A stretch of 64,000 nt of DNA. Source: Erwinia_E haradaeae_G. Lineage in GTDB: Bacteria; Pseudomonadota; Gammaproteobacteria; Enterobacterales; Enterobacteriaceae. Shown here one piece after another: positions 1 through 9,581 of the stretch (the first letter of the stretch is position 1; every line of letters starts with the position of its first letter). A program made the position numbers and the translations under genes. The notes below the pieces were generated by a model. That model saw only the letters and a program-made list of their open reading frames with translations, was not told the DNA's origin and did not search any database. The stretch covers positions 310,001 through 374,000 of the forward strand of contig NZ_LR217720.1 of NCBI RefSeq assembly GCF_900698955.1, in the 5' to 3' direction.

Positions 1-911
1 TAATTAGAATAATTCTTCTATTTCGACGGATATGTATATTGCATTTATTACATAACCAAGATAGAGTCAAACTTACAGACAGCAGCGCGTTTCATCATTG
101 CACTATAGTGTGACTATATCGCCTTGAAGCAGAGCAACTTTTAAGAGAGATGGCGTAAAATCTGAGATTTTCTTATGTATTACTCACGTAATAGATAATA
201 GCATAAATGGGATAACATCTATCACTTATTTCATTGAAGTTTTGTGGGGGTCTTTAGAAACGAACCCGGTAATGTTAGTTATTTTGCCAAAGGTGGTAAT
301 GGCAAAAATATTTAGTTTGATCACATAAAGGCACTTGACTAATAGTGAGTAAGATGATGAGTATAGTACGTTATGTTGAGGTAACATATGTCTTGTATGG
401 CATCTATAGAGGGAAATATTAGAATTCCTGATATATAAAAATGCAAGTTAATTTACCACAAATCGGTAAAAGTTCTAGTACTGGTCTTGAGGTTGATTCT
501 AGATTACACTTTTTATGATATTATAGATATCGGATAACACCCATTATTAATTTTATTATATATCAGAGCTTGATAAATATATTTAAATATTGTTTGTGCA
601 CATAAACATAGCTGGCTTATTCTGAGGTACACAAAGAAGTCAACTGTGTATGGTATTTTAAACGCTGATAGTATACTTAACCGGTATAACGTGCTGCTAA
701 TTGCCGATGATCCACCTTTCCTAGACTTTAGATAGGATATTTAATGCTTGGAATTCAAACTCTTTTTAGTAAAATGATATTTTTAATAAAATTAAATATT
801 ATAATATTTTATTATGCATCGTAATGAATTCTGTATGTGATATAAAGTCTTAGATATCTCTTAAAAGTTTTTTGGATGTTATATGATACAAGATGTAAAA
901 TTTCTGTCCTA
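1..911. other. gene-free stretch downstream of map
   Basis: No recognisable gene or RNA. In enterobacteria glnD follows map on this strand, so this may be its eroded site, but I could not align any GlnD motif here with confidence. The sequence is AT-rich with frequent stops in all frames. The left edge of the window cuts the region. Confidence 0.6.
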
Positions 912-1706
912 TTAGTGTTTATGTACTATTATCCTAGGAATAGTATCGTCTTGACGTAATGTTAAGATTTCACACCCATTCTGCGTTACGACTACAGTAT
1001 GCTCGTACTGTGCTGATAAGCTAGAGTCTTGAGTTTTCACCGTCCACCCATCTGACATGCAATACACTTTAGAGTCACCGGCATTAATCATAGGTTCAAT
1101 AGTAAAAGCCATACCTGGCTGCAACACTACACCACCATCGTCTGCATCATAATGCAGGACTTGAGGTTCTTCATGGAATTGCTTTCCAATACCATGTCCG
1201 CAGTATTCGCGCACTACTGAATAATTTTGTTTTTCAATAAAACGTTGAATTACGATGCCTAGAGTACGCAGACGGATTCCTGGTTTAACCATATGTATGG
1301 CGAGGTAGAGACTTTCCTGTGTGATCTGACATAGATATTGACCGTGGGTAGTCGGTTGTCCTACCATAAACATGGCAGAGGTATCTCCATGATATTGGTC
1401 TTTTACAACAGTTACGTCAACATTCACAATGTCACCTTCTTTGAGGATCACGTCCTCACTTGGAATACCGTGGCACACCACGTCATTTATGGAGATGCAT
1501 ACAGATTTTGGGAACCCATGGTAATTTAGACAGGCAGATAATGCGTTTTGCTTTGTAGTAATATACTGATGGCATAGGCGATCTAGTGTAGCTGTGCTAA
1601 TATTAGGAATAATATATGCTTGAATCATTTCAAGAACCTCTGCTGCTAAGCGACCAGCTATTCTCATTTTATTAATTTGTTTAGGGGTTTTAATTATAAT
1701 TGCCAT
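912..1706 (-). CDS. map: methionine aminopeptidase, type I
   Basis: Removes the initiator methionine from nascent proteins in the cytosol. The 264 residues match the E. coli length. Metal and substrate residues are present at the expected positions: His79 in VVCHG, Asp97 in NVDVTV, Asp108 in HGDTS, then CGHGIG and a final EHTVVV. I chose the start giving MAIIIKTP because it matches the family and has a GGA ribosome site about 8 bases upstream. An upstream in-frame codon at 1754 would add 16 unrelated residues. The gene is divergent from rpsB, as in enterobacteria, but the interval between them is unusually long. Identity is secure. Confidence 0.97.
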   Translation of the reverse strand: MAIIIKTPKQINKMRIAGRLAAEVLEMIQAYIIPNISTATLDRLCHQYITTKQNALSACLNYHGFPKSVCISINDVVCHGIPSEDVILKEGDIVNVDVTVVKDQYHGDTSAMFMVGQPTTHGQYLCQITQESLYLAIHMVKPGIRLRTLGIVIQRFIEKQNYSVVREYCGHGIGKQFHEEPQVLHYDADDGGVVLQPGMAFTIEPMINAGDSKVYCMSDGWTVKTQDSSLSAQYEHTVVVTQNGCEILTLRQDDTIPRIIVHKH

Positions 1707-2781
1707 ATATTTATCCGTGAATTTTAGTGTAAGCGCTACAAGCGGTAGTAGCATAATTAGAATAATTATTATCGCTGTACCAAATGGTGGAGAGTCAAGT
1801 AAAAAACTATATTTTATCTAAAGAATTTTATATTTTTATACTGTTACTGTTTGCCTATGCTAGTAATGGTATATAAATGTCTTACTTTCAGATAAGAAAG
1901 TGGTTATATCATAATTAGAATGTAGATTTTTACGAGATGTAAGAATATGACTGAGCATGAAGGTAACTATTTCATGCATATTATGCACTTTTTATATTGT
2001 ATCTATTTATTATGATAACATAGAATGATTTTAATATATCAATTGAATGAGATTTGATATGATATATTATACTGTTTTCATAAATATACATACTTATATT
2101 TCTCATGCATTCTCATCATTATTAGTGAGTTTCTAATATCTCATGTCATTTTACATATGACTTCTACGTTTATTATAAAATAATACATGATGATATATAA
2201 AAACTACTGGGGATCGGAGCTGCATTTATTTTATGGCGTATATTCATAACTCCATCTATGTTTTTCATTTTATTTTACCTGAAAGGAAAAAATATAGTAG
2301 AATTTTAAATACTGAGAGGATGCTTTTTATTTTTTTTAGATATAACACTGTTCCTGTCGTATCACTTTAATATCAATGTAAGTCATTATAGACTACTGCA
2401 CGCAGCTTGTTTGTCTTAGTCATTAATTTCATTAATTGCACACCAGTTTCATTAAGTGTATAGCACTTTAGAATTTTATTGTTTTTGTAGGATTTTTTAT
2501 TACTAGTATACCCTATCAAGTTCTTTACACATTAGTGAATCTTAAGTAGCAATAAGTTAAGTTGTGTTTTGTTTTTTGTAGGAAGGCTCTAGGAAGGCAT
2601 ATAGAGATGTTAGAAGAAAATTGATAACAAGATTGACGCAGTACCAACGTACACGTATTTTAATATATATTATATTTAAGGAGAGGATTTATATTTTATA
2701 AAATACGTGCGTGACCATTGATAGAAGTTATTTGTCTTCGATTATTTTGCGGTAATGTCCGTGTAGACTGATGTAAAAGGA
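1707..2781. other. long gap between map and rpsB
   Basis: About 1.1 kb with no supported gene, before a terminator-like hairpin and the rpsB leader. The map-rpsB divergent spacer is much shorter in E. coli. A 38-codon open stretch near 2580-2697 on the + strand is rich in Arg and Lys but has no start signal and matches nothing I know. Confidence 0.5.
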
Positions 2782-2813
2782 GATGATACAGAGATCATCA
2801 TTTTTTCTTTTTT
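2782..2813 (+). terminator. Rho-independent terminator-like hairpin upstream of rpsB
   Basis: Six-base stem GATGAT/ATCATC (2782-2787 and 2794-2799) with a six-base loop, followed directly by ATTTTTTCTTTTTT. This is textbook terminator form on the + strand. No gene is visible upstream on that strand, so it either ends an unseen transcript or acts as an attenuator ahead of rpsB if the promoter lies further upstream. Confidence 0.6.
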
Positions 2814-3009
2814 ATCTACAAAAATATTGATATAGAATCACATTCTATTGGGTTTGTGTTAATAATGAGTTTCTATGGAAGATGGATAGGGCTAGACATG
2901 GAAACACTCAAATATATCAAGATATGATCGATCAAAGGAAATAATGCTATTTCTAGTTACATGCATGATCAGGTTACACTGGAATTTTTAAAGTGTTTAT
3001 TTTTCATTT

Positions 3010-3054
3010 TGCAGCACTAATAATGTCTTGCGTATAGGAGACATGCAGGCTGCA
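3010..3054 (+). promoter_or_regulatory. structured leader of rpsB
   Basis: A nested hairpin directly upstream of rpsB. The outer stem is TGCAGC/GCTGCA (3010-3015 with 3049-3054) and the inner stem is ATGTCT/AGACAT (3023-3028 with 3039-3044). It ends about 30 bases before the start codon. In gammaproteobacteria the rpsB leader is structured and is bound by S2 for autogenous control. That function is inferred here from position and structure only. Confidence 0.5.
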
Positions 3055-3083
3055 CTCTAAAATATTATATCATAGAGGTAATG

Positions 3084-3809
3084 ATGGTTACGATTTCAAT
3101 GCATGATATGCTCCAAGCTGGCGTGCACTTTGGTCATCAGACTCGTTATTGGAACCCAAAAATGAAGCCGTTTATTTTTGGTTCTCGCAACAAGGTTCAT
3201 ATTATTAATCTTGAGAAAACTGTACCAATGTTTAATGAGGCTTTAGCAGAGATTAAAAAAATTTCTTCTCGTAAAGGTAAGATTTTATTTGTGGGTACTA
3301 AGCGTTCTGCACACATAGCTGTCAAAAAGTACGCTATAAGTTGTGATCAGTTTTTTGTTAATCATCGTTGGTTAGGTGGTATGCTGACTAATTGGAAAAC
3401 TGTTCGTCAATCGATTAAACGCCTAAAAGATCTGGAAGTACAATCTCAGGATGGTACTTTTGACAAACTTACTAAGAAGGAAGTACTTATCCGTGCAGGA
3501 CAATTATCTAAGCTTGAAAACAGCTTAGGTGGTATTAAAGACATGGGTGGCCTACCAGATGCACTGTTTGTGGTTGATGCTCATCATGAAAATATCGCTA
3601 TAAAAGAAGCAAATAATTTAGGTATCCCAGTATTCGCTATTGTAGATACTAATTCTAACCCAGATGGGGTAGATTTTATTATCCCGGGTAATGATGATGC
3701 CATTCGTGCAGTAAACTTATATCTTGCAGCAGTAGAAGATACTATTCGTACAGGTCTCTCTCACACTTTAGTGCATACATCGGATAAATCTAGTGCATCT
3801 ATTAATTGA
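3084..3809 (+). CDS. rpsB: 30S ribosomal protein S2
   Basis: Small-subunit protein S2, 241 residues as in E. coli. The N-terminal region with AGVHFGHQTRYWNPKM, the central NHRWLGGMLTNWKT and the C-terminal DTNSNPDGVDFIIPGNDD are all intact. Two ATGs lie in tandem. I prefer the second (MVTISM, matching MATVSM in E. coli) because the GAGG at 3075-3078 sits 5 bases from it and only 2 from the first, at 3081. tsf follows after about 280 bases, the usual operon partner. The structured leader suggests autoregulation. Confidence 0.97.
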   Translation: MVTISMHDMLQAGVHFGHQTRYWNPKMKPFIFGSRNKVHIINLEKTVPMFNEALAEIKKISSRKGKILFVGTKRSAHIAVKKYAISCDQFFVNHRWLGGMLTNWKTVRQSIKRLKDLEVQSQDGTFDKLTKKEVLIRAGQLSKLENSLGGIKDMGGLPDALFVVDAHHENIAIKEANNLGIPVFAIVDTNSNPDGVDFIIPGNDDAIRAVNLYLAAVEDTIRTGLSHTLVHTSDKSSASIN

Positions 3810-4091
3810 GAAATTTAATATATCATTAGAAATGGGTTATAATTGAGTCGATAACCATGTATACGTTAAGGAATCATGAATACTATAAAAATAGTTGATG
3901 AATACGACATAATGTGGGAGGGGTATGCAGATTCTTCTATACACTAATTAATTAGCATTATCTCAATGATAATGGTGTTTTGATACTGAAAGATGGCTTT
4001 TCAAAAAATGTTTTAATAATGTATTTTAGTAAACCTATGTATATGTTTTTTGATATGTGTATACATTTGTTGATCGAGGAGAAGAAAGAGA

Positions 4092-4898
4092 ATGTCTAAT
4101 ATTACTGCTGCGCTAGTAAAAGACTTACGCGAACGCACAGGCTTAGGTATTATGGATTGCAAGTTGGCACTATCTGAAGCTAATGGCGACATTGATTTAG
4201 CTATTAAAAATCTGCGTAAATCTGGTATGATTAAGGCAGCAAAAAAAGCAAGTCATATAACAACAGAGGGCATGATTAGAAGTAAAGTGCAAGATAATTA
4301 CGGCGTCATCATAGAAGTGAATTGTCAGACAGATTTTGTGGCTAAAAACGCGAGTTTTCAATTATTTGCAGATAAAATATTAGATTTTGCTTTTTTAAAT
4401 AAATCCAATGATGTTGGAGTTTTGGCGGCACAGTTTCAAGAAGAACGTATGGAGCTGATAACTTATCTTGGTGAAAATATTAATATTCGACGCATAGGTT
4501 TTTTGGATGGTGCGTATGTAGGGCAGTATGTTCATGGTGAGCGTATTGGGGTTTTGGTTTCTATGAATACTTTTGATATAGAATATATGAAGCAGATCGC
4601 TATGCATATCGCAGCGAGTAAACCTGAATTTATTTATCCAGAAGATATATCGTCTATAGTGATCGAAAGAGAATATCAATTACAATTAGAGATGGCTATG
4701 CAGTCTGGAAAAGCAAAAGAGATTGCGGATAGAATCGTTCAAGGTCGCATGCAGAAATTTATGAAAGAGATCTCATTGGTGGGTCAGCCATTTATTTTAG
4801 CTCCAGAAAAAACTGTAGGGACATTTTTAAATGAGAGAAATCTTTCCGTTACCAATTTTATACGATTTGAAGTAGGTGAGGGTATTAGAGGGGCCTAA
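4092..4898 (+). CDS. tsf: elongation factor Ts
   Basis: Guanine-nucleotide exchange factor for EF-Tu. It has 268 residues against 283 in E. coli. The N-terminal UBA-like domain (LVKDLRERTGLGIMDCK) and the core motif EVNCQTDFVAKN are intact. The alignment runs to RFEVGEGI and then stops, so only the short C-terminal helix is lost; the EF-Tu contact regions remain. A GGAG ribosome site precedes the ATG. It pairs with rpsB and is followed about 220 bases later by pyrH, the standard order. Confidence 0.96.
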   Translation: MSNITAALVKDLRERTGLGIMDCKLALSEANGDIDLAIKNLRKSGMIKAAKKASHITTEGMIRSKVQDNYGVIIEVNCQTDFVAKNASFQLFADKILDFAFLNKSNDVGVLAAQFQEERMELITYLGENINIRRIGFLDGAYVGQYVHGERIGVLVSMNTFDIEYMKQIAMHIAASKPEFIYPEDISSIVIEREYQLQLEMAMQSGKAKEIADRIVQGRMQKFMKEISLVGQPFILAPEKTVGTFLNERNLSVTNFIRFEVGEGIRGA

Positions 4899-5121
4899 TG
4901 ATATCCCTTAGAGTTTAGGGGAAGCACTTACTAGGAATTTTCAATAAATAGATATGATGAGGCTTCCCGCTTAGATATTTATTCATTATAACGCAAAAGC
5001 GTGCTCTATATCAAAACCTGTATAAAAATAAGTATAGTAAGAAGTATTTTGTGAGTTCTGGAAGATAAGACTAGTATTAAATATAGTATCCATGGTTACG
5101 GATATCATCTAGGAAATCGCT

Positions 5122-5847
5122 ATGGCGACTAATATAACACCTATATATCAGCGTATATTGCTAAAATTAAGCGGGGAAGTGCTGCAAGGTTCTGAAAATT
5201 TTGGTATTGATTCTGCTGTATTGAACCGCACAGCCAAAGAAATTAAAGATTTGGTAGAATTAGGGATTCAGATAGGTATAGTTATCGGAGGAGGTAATTT
5301 ATTCCGCGGAGCTAGTTTGGAGAAGTCCGGTATGAATCGTGTTGTTGCTGATCATATGGGGATGTTAGCGACAGTGATGAATGGTTTGGCAATGCGTGAT
5401 GCTTTGCATCGTGTGCATGTCCATTCCAGACTAATGTCTGCCATCCCTTTAAATGGTATGTGCGATATGTATAATTGGAATGAAGCCATTAGTTTATTAC
5501 ACAATAATTATGTAGTGATTTTTTCTGCTGGCATTGCTAATCCATTCTTTACTACTGACTTGGCTGCCTGTTTACGTGGTATTGAGATGCAAGTGGATAT
5601 AATGCTCAAAGCCACTAAAGTGGATGGTGTTTATTCTTCCGATCCAATGCATCACCCAGAAGCAGTTTTATACGAAAAATTAACTTATTCTGAAGTATTA
5701 CAGAATGGATTTCAAGTCATGGATGTAGCAGCTTTTGCTTTAGCACGCGATCATGTGTTACCTATTTGTGTATTTAATATGAATAAACCAGGTGCACTAC
5801 TTCGTGTTCTGATGGGTGAAAAAGAAGGGACATTAATTGTGAAGTAA
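5122..5847 (+). CDS. pyrH: UMP kinase
   Basis: Phosphorylates UMP to UDP, the bacteria-specific amino-acid-kinase-fold enzyme that feeds pyrimidine nucleotide and UDP-sugar synthesis. It has 241 residues, identical in length to E. coli. Visible family motifs include KLSGEVLQG near the start, GGGNLFRG for nucleotide binding, and KVDGVYSSDP. It lies between tsf and frr in conserved order. The start has an AGGAAA site upstream. Confidence 0.97.
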   Translation: MATNITPIYQRILLKLSGEVLQGSENFGIDSAVLNRTAKEIKDLVELGIQIGIVIGGGNLFRGASLEKSGMNRVVADHMGMLATVMNGLAMRDALHRVHVHSRLMSAIPLNGMCDMYNWNEAISLLHNNYVVIFSAGIANPFFTTDLAACLRGIEMQVDIMLKATKVDGVYSSDPMHHPEAVLYEKLTYSEVLQNGFQVMDVAAFALARDHVLPICVFNMNKPGALLRVLMGEKEGTLIVK

Positions 5848-5914
5848 TAGTAATGTTAGCATATGATTAGGTAGACACTATTACTTTTATTACATAGAAC
5901 CAAAGGTTATTAGC

Positions 5915-6472
5915 ATGATTAATACGATTCAAAATGATACAGAGATGCGCATGCAAAAATGCGTAGCGGTTTTCATCCAAAACATAAGAAAAATTCGTAC
6001 TGGTCGTGCTTCACCATCTATACTTGATGGTATCATAATTGATTATTATGGTGCGCCTACACCTTTATTACAATTAGCTAATATTACAGTGGAAAACTCG
6101 TTGACTTTAAAGATTAATGTTTTTGATCGATCTATGATCTCTGTTGTTGAGAAAGCCATTATGACCTCAGATTTAGGTTTAAATCCTAGCTCAATAGGTA
6201 GTGATATTCGTGTACAACTACCTTCTCTCACCACAGAGCGTCGACATAAATTAATTAAAGTGGTGCGCAGTGAATCTGAACAAGGGCGTGTATCGATTCG
6301 CAATATCAGGCGTGATGCTAACGATCAAGTTAAGGTTTTAGTAAAAAATAAAAAGATTAGTGAAGAGGATGAGCATAGATCTCAAGAAAGAGTGCAGAAA
6401 ATAACTGACGCTTTCATAAAAAAAATAGATAAAATTCTATCCGAAAAAGAGATGGAAATATTAGATTTTTAA
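5915..6472 (+). CDS. frr: ribosome recycling factor
   Basis: Splits post-termination ribosomes together with EF-G. It has 185 residues, identical in length to E. coli. The N-terminal helix leads into KIRTGRASPS, followed by YYGAPTPL, NVFDRSM, SDLGLNPSSIGSDIRV and the C-terminal RRDANDQVK helix. It sits 67 bases after pyrH and about 110 before dxr in the normal gene order. Confidence 0.97.
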   Translation: MINTIQNDTEMRMQKCVAVFIQNIRKIRTGRASPSILDGIIIDYYGAPTPLLQLANITVENSLTLKINVFDRSMISVVEKAIMTSDLGLNPSSIGSDIRVQLPSLTTERRHKLIKVVRSESEQGRVSIRNIRRDANDQVKVLVKNKKISEEDEHRSQERVQKITDAFIKKIDKILSEKEMEILDF

Positions 6473-6583
6473 TATTTTTCTATCAGTGGTTGTGCATTAG
6501 TATGACGTGTCCATTACCTATACTCAAGAGATGTATCTTTTCTCTATTCGATCACAATTTCATCTTCATTGGCTGAGAAACGT

Positions 6584-7816
6584 ATGAAGCAATTAACTAT
6601 TCTCGGCTCCACTGGTTCTATTGGTAACAGCACTTTATCTGTTATTCGAGAGAATCCGCAACTATTTTCTGTTAAAGCATTAGTTGCAGGGCGTAATATT
6701 AAACTAATGACACAGCAATGCTTAGAGTTTTGTCCAGATTTTGCGGTTATGGTAGATGAAGAATCTGCACATGAACTGCGATGTCAACTAAATAATCTTT
6801 ATATTGCTACTGAGGTGCTAAGTGGTAATCAAGCAGCTTGTGATGTGGCTGCACTCGATGATGTCGATCAAGTTGTAGCCGCCATTGTTGGTGTAGCAGG
6901 TTTGTTGCCCACGCTATCCGCTGTGCGGGCAGGTAAACAGGTTTTGCTGGCTAATAAAGAGTCACTTGTAACATGCGGTCGTCTTTTTTTTGAAGCAGTT
7001 CATTCCTCAAAAGCTCATATTTTACCAATAGATAGTGAGCATAATGCCATATTTCAAAGCTTACCTCTATCCTTACAGGAAAAATCTGGATATTATTCTT
7101 TAGAATGCAGTGGAATTGATGGTATTGTGCTTACAGGATCTGGCGGTCCATTCCGCGAAACCCCATTATCACGGTTACGTTATATGACACCTAATCAAGC
7201 CTGTGCACATCCAAATTGGTTAATGGGGCGTAAGATATCAGTCGACTCAGCCACGATGATGAACAAGGGTTTAGAGTATATCGCAGCAAGATGGTTATTT
7301 AATGCTACTCATAAACAGATAGAAGTAATCATTCACCCACAATCTGTTATCCACTCAATGGTTCGTTACCTTGATGGAAGCGTGATTGCACAGCTTGCTT
7401 CTCCGGATATGCGCATACCCATTGCTTATGCAATGGGCTGGCCTCAACGCGTGCATTCAGGGGCTTCCATATTAGATTTTAAACGGATGGCATCTTTAAC
7501 TTTTTTAGAACCTGATTACGTACGCTATCCGTGTTTGCAGTTAGCAATAGAAGCTAGTCAAGTAGGGCAGGCGGCTACTACAATATTAAATGCCTCTAAT
7601 GAGGTTGCGGTAGCGGCATTTTTATCCTCAGATATTAACTTTACCGATATTTTTTCGCTGAATATAGCGGTGTTAGATCGCCTAGTGTATCGTGAACCAA
7701 CAAGTATTGAAGAGGTGCTTGCTATTGACTGTGAAGCTCGATCGGTAGCTTGTATGTTCTTGCAAAAATTCATGACAAAAGGTGCTATAGATCATGTTAT
7801 ACCACGATATGAATAA
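6584..7816 (+). CDS. dxr: 1-deoxy-D-xylulose 5-phosphate reductoisomerase
   Basis: First committed step of the MEP isoprenoid pathway, converting DXP to MEP with NADPH. It has 410 residues against 398 in E. coli. NADPH-binding GSTGSIGNSTL is at residues 8-18. The metal ligands Asp150 and Glu152 lie in PIDSEHNA, followed by GSGGPFRE and MNKGLEYIAA. I use the ATG giving MKQLTILG because it matches the E. coli N-terminus; a TTG at 6569 would add five residues. The product feeds uppS, the next gene. Confidence 0.96.
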   Translation: MKQLTILGSTGSIGNSTLSVIRENPQLFSVKALVAGRNIKLMTQQCLEFCPDFAVMVDEESAHELRCQLNNLYIATEVLSGNQAACDVAALDDVDQVVAAIVGVAGLLPTLSAVRAGKQVLLANKESLVTCGRLFFEAVHSSKAHILPIDSEHNAIFQSLPLSLQEKSGYYSLECSGIDGIVLTGSGGPFRETPLSRLRYMTPNQACAHPNWLMGRKISVDSATMMNKGLEYIAARWLFNATHKQIEVIIHPQSVIHSMVRYLDGSVIAQLASPDMRIPIAYAMGWPQRVHSGASILDFKRMASLTFLEPDYVRYPCLQLAIEASQVGQAATTILNASNEVAVAAFLSSDINFTDIFSLNIAVLDRLVYREPTSIEEVLAIDCEARSVACMFLQKFMTKGAIDHVIPRYE

Positions 7817-7935
7817 AATATATGGTAGCAGTGACTAAGTGAAGGTGGTGTAGATGCTCTAAATATACTATCTTACATAGGGAGTAAAACATTTAGCAGC
7901 TACACCAGTCTGTATTAAGGGAAGCATAACACGTT

Positions 7936-8679
7936 ATGTCATCCGAAAATAAATTCAAACATCATAACCAAAGAGGTATAAAACCTCATCATGTAGCGAT
8001 TATTATGGATGGCAATGGTCGTTGGGCTCATAAAAAAGGGAAGTTACGGATCTTTGGTCATCAAGCGGGAGTGGAATCGGTACGTCGTGCGGTGAGTTTT
8101 GCTGTTAGTTATCATTTAGATGCATTAACTTTATATGCTTTTAGTAGTGAAAATTGGCAGCGTCCACATCAAGAAGTTGTGGCGTTATTAGAATTATTTA
8201 TAAGAGCACTTGAGACTGAAGTTAAAAATTTAGACAAGCACAACATTCGTCTCAATATTATTGGTGATACAAGTCGTTTGAGCACGCGCTTACAAGCTTG
8301 TATTCGTTGTGCTGAAGAAAAAACTCAACACAATAAGGGGTTGATTCTTAATATTGCTGTCAATTATGGCGGGCGTTGGGATATCATCCGCGGCGTGAGA
8401 ATATTAGCAGCGCAAGTGCAAGATGGACGGTTGCATCCAGATCAAATAGAAGAAAAAACATTAGGTGCGTATTTATGTTTGAATAAAATGGTTCCTGTAG
8501 ATCTAGTTATTAGGACAGGAGGGGAGTGCCGTATTAGTAATTTTTTGCTATGGCAGGTAGCCTATGCGGAGTTTTGGTTTACAGAGATTTTATGGCCTGA
8601 TTTTGATGAGGGTGTTTTTGAGGGTGCAATCAATGCGTTTTTAAAACGTGAACGCCGATTTGGTAGTATGACTATTTAA
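7936..8679 (+). CDS. uppS: undecaprenyl pyrophosphate synthase
   Basis: Cis-prenyltransferase that makes the C55 lipid carrier for peptidoglycan and LPS. It has 247 residues against 253 in E. coli. The catalytic Asp25 lies in HVAIIMDGNGRWA, followed by LYAFSSENW, NYGGRWDI and the C-terminal VIRTGGECRISNFLLWQ and WPDF. It stands directly before cdsA with a 26-base gap, as in enterobacteria. The E. coli GGEHRIS motif reads GGECRIS here, a single conservative-position change. Confidence 0.96.
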   Translation: MSSENKFKHHNQRGIKPHHVAIIMDGNGRWAHKKGKLRIFGHQAGVESVRRAVSFAVSYHLDALTLYAFSSENWQRPHQEVVALLELFIRALETEVKNLDKHNIRLNIIGDTSRLSTRLQACIRCAEEKTQHNKGLILNIAVNYGGRWDIIRGVRILAAQVQDGRLHPDQIEEKTLGAYLCLNKMVPVDLVIRTGGECRISNFLLWQVAYAEFWFTEILWPDFDEGVFEGAINAFLKRERRFGSMTI

Positions 8680-8705
8680 ATGACCTCAGAAATTTTGGAG
8701 GGGTT

Positions 8706-9560
8706 TTGTTTAAGTTACGTTTAATAACTGCGTTGATATCAATGCCAGTGATTATTATAGCACTTTGCTACCTGTCTATGATAGCATTTGCTATCGCTAT
8801 TCTAGCGATAAGCATGTTAGCTGCGTGGGAATGGAGTGTATTAGCAGGACTATCTTCTTACCCCATGAAGATTCTATTAACCACATCATGTGGGGTGATA
8901 TTATTAGGGTGTATGTTACGTATACTGTCTGATGCTAATATACAGAATGGAATATCTTTCTTAAATACGACTACGTTCTTATGGATTGCACTATGTTGGT
9001 GGGTGATAGCAATACCACTGGTGTATTATTATCCCCATTCAGCTATTTTTTGGCGTAGATCATGTATATTACGTATTTTGTTTGGTTTTTTGACTATTTT
9101 TTCATTTTTTTGTGGTATGCTTGCTATCCGGAAGTATCACTATGCAGTAGATCATAATGCCGGTGTTTGGCTTTTGTTTTATTTATTAATTGTAGTATGG
9201 GGCGCGGACTCTGGTGCTTATGTATTTGGTAAGTTATTTGGAAAGCATCAATTAGCACCAAATCTTTCATCAGGAAAAACTGTGGAGGGTTTGATGGGTG
9301 GCTTTTGCACCTCTTTTTTATTTTTTGTCTTATTGAGCGGATTGTCCTCAGTAAGCATACCATGTATACGCTTATTATTTTACACTATTATAGTGGTGTT
9401 CGCATCTCTTCTGGGTGATTTAAATGAAAGCATGTTTAAGCGTGAAGCTGATGTTAAAGATAGCGGTAACTTTTTTCCCGGACACGGGGGGGTATTAGAT
9501 CGCATTGATAGTCTTACCGCTGCCGCTCCAGTTTTTGCTAGTTTACCATGGCTTATGTGA
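8706..9560 (+). CDS. cdsA: phosphatidate cytidylyltransferase
   Basis: Makes CDP-diacylglycerol, the precursor of all phospholipids, at the inner membrane. It has 284 residues against 285 in E. coli, with several hydrophobic spans. The family signature is complete near the C-terminus: SMFKREADVKDSG, then PGHGGVLDRIDS. The start is TTG, supported by a GGAGGGG ribosome site just upstream and by the match to the E. coli N-terminus. It is operon-linked to uppS and rseP. Confidence 0.96.
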   Translation: MFKLRLITALISMPVIIIALCYLSMIAFAIAILAISMLAAWEWSVLAGLSSYPMKILLTTSCGVILLGCMLRILSDANIQNGISFLNTTTFLWIALCWWVIAIPLVYYYPHSAIFWRRSCILRILFGFLTIFSFFCGMLAIRKYHYAVDHNAGVWLLFYLLIVVWGADSGAYVFGKLFGKHQLAPNLSSGKTVEGLMGGFCTSFLFFVLLSGLSSVSIPCIRLLFYTIIVVFASLLGDLNESMFKREADVKDSGNFFPGHGGVLDRIDSLTAAAPVFASLPWLM

Positions 9561-9581
9561 GGAGCCTTCTAGGAAAATATC

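Noticed and set aside
661..720. Reverse-strand GKVDHRQLAA-like fragment as a GlnD nucleotidyltransferase motif
   Set aside because: Few identities and wrong distance from map; indistinguishable from chance.
4918..4968. GGGAAGC/GCTTCCC inverted repeat after tsf as a terminator
   Set aside because: The loop is 36 bases and no T-run follows the second arm.
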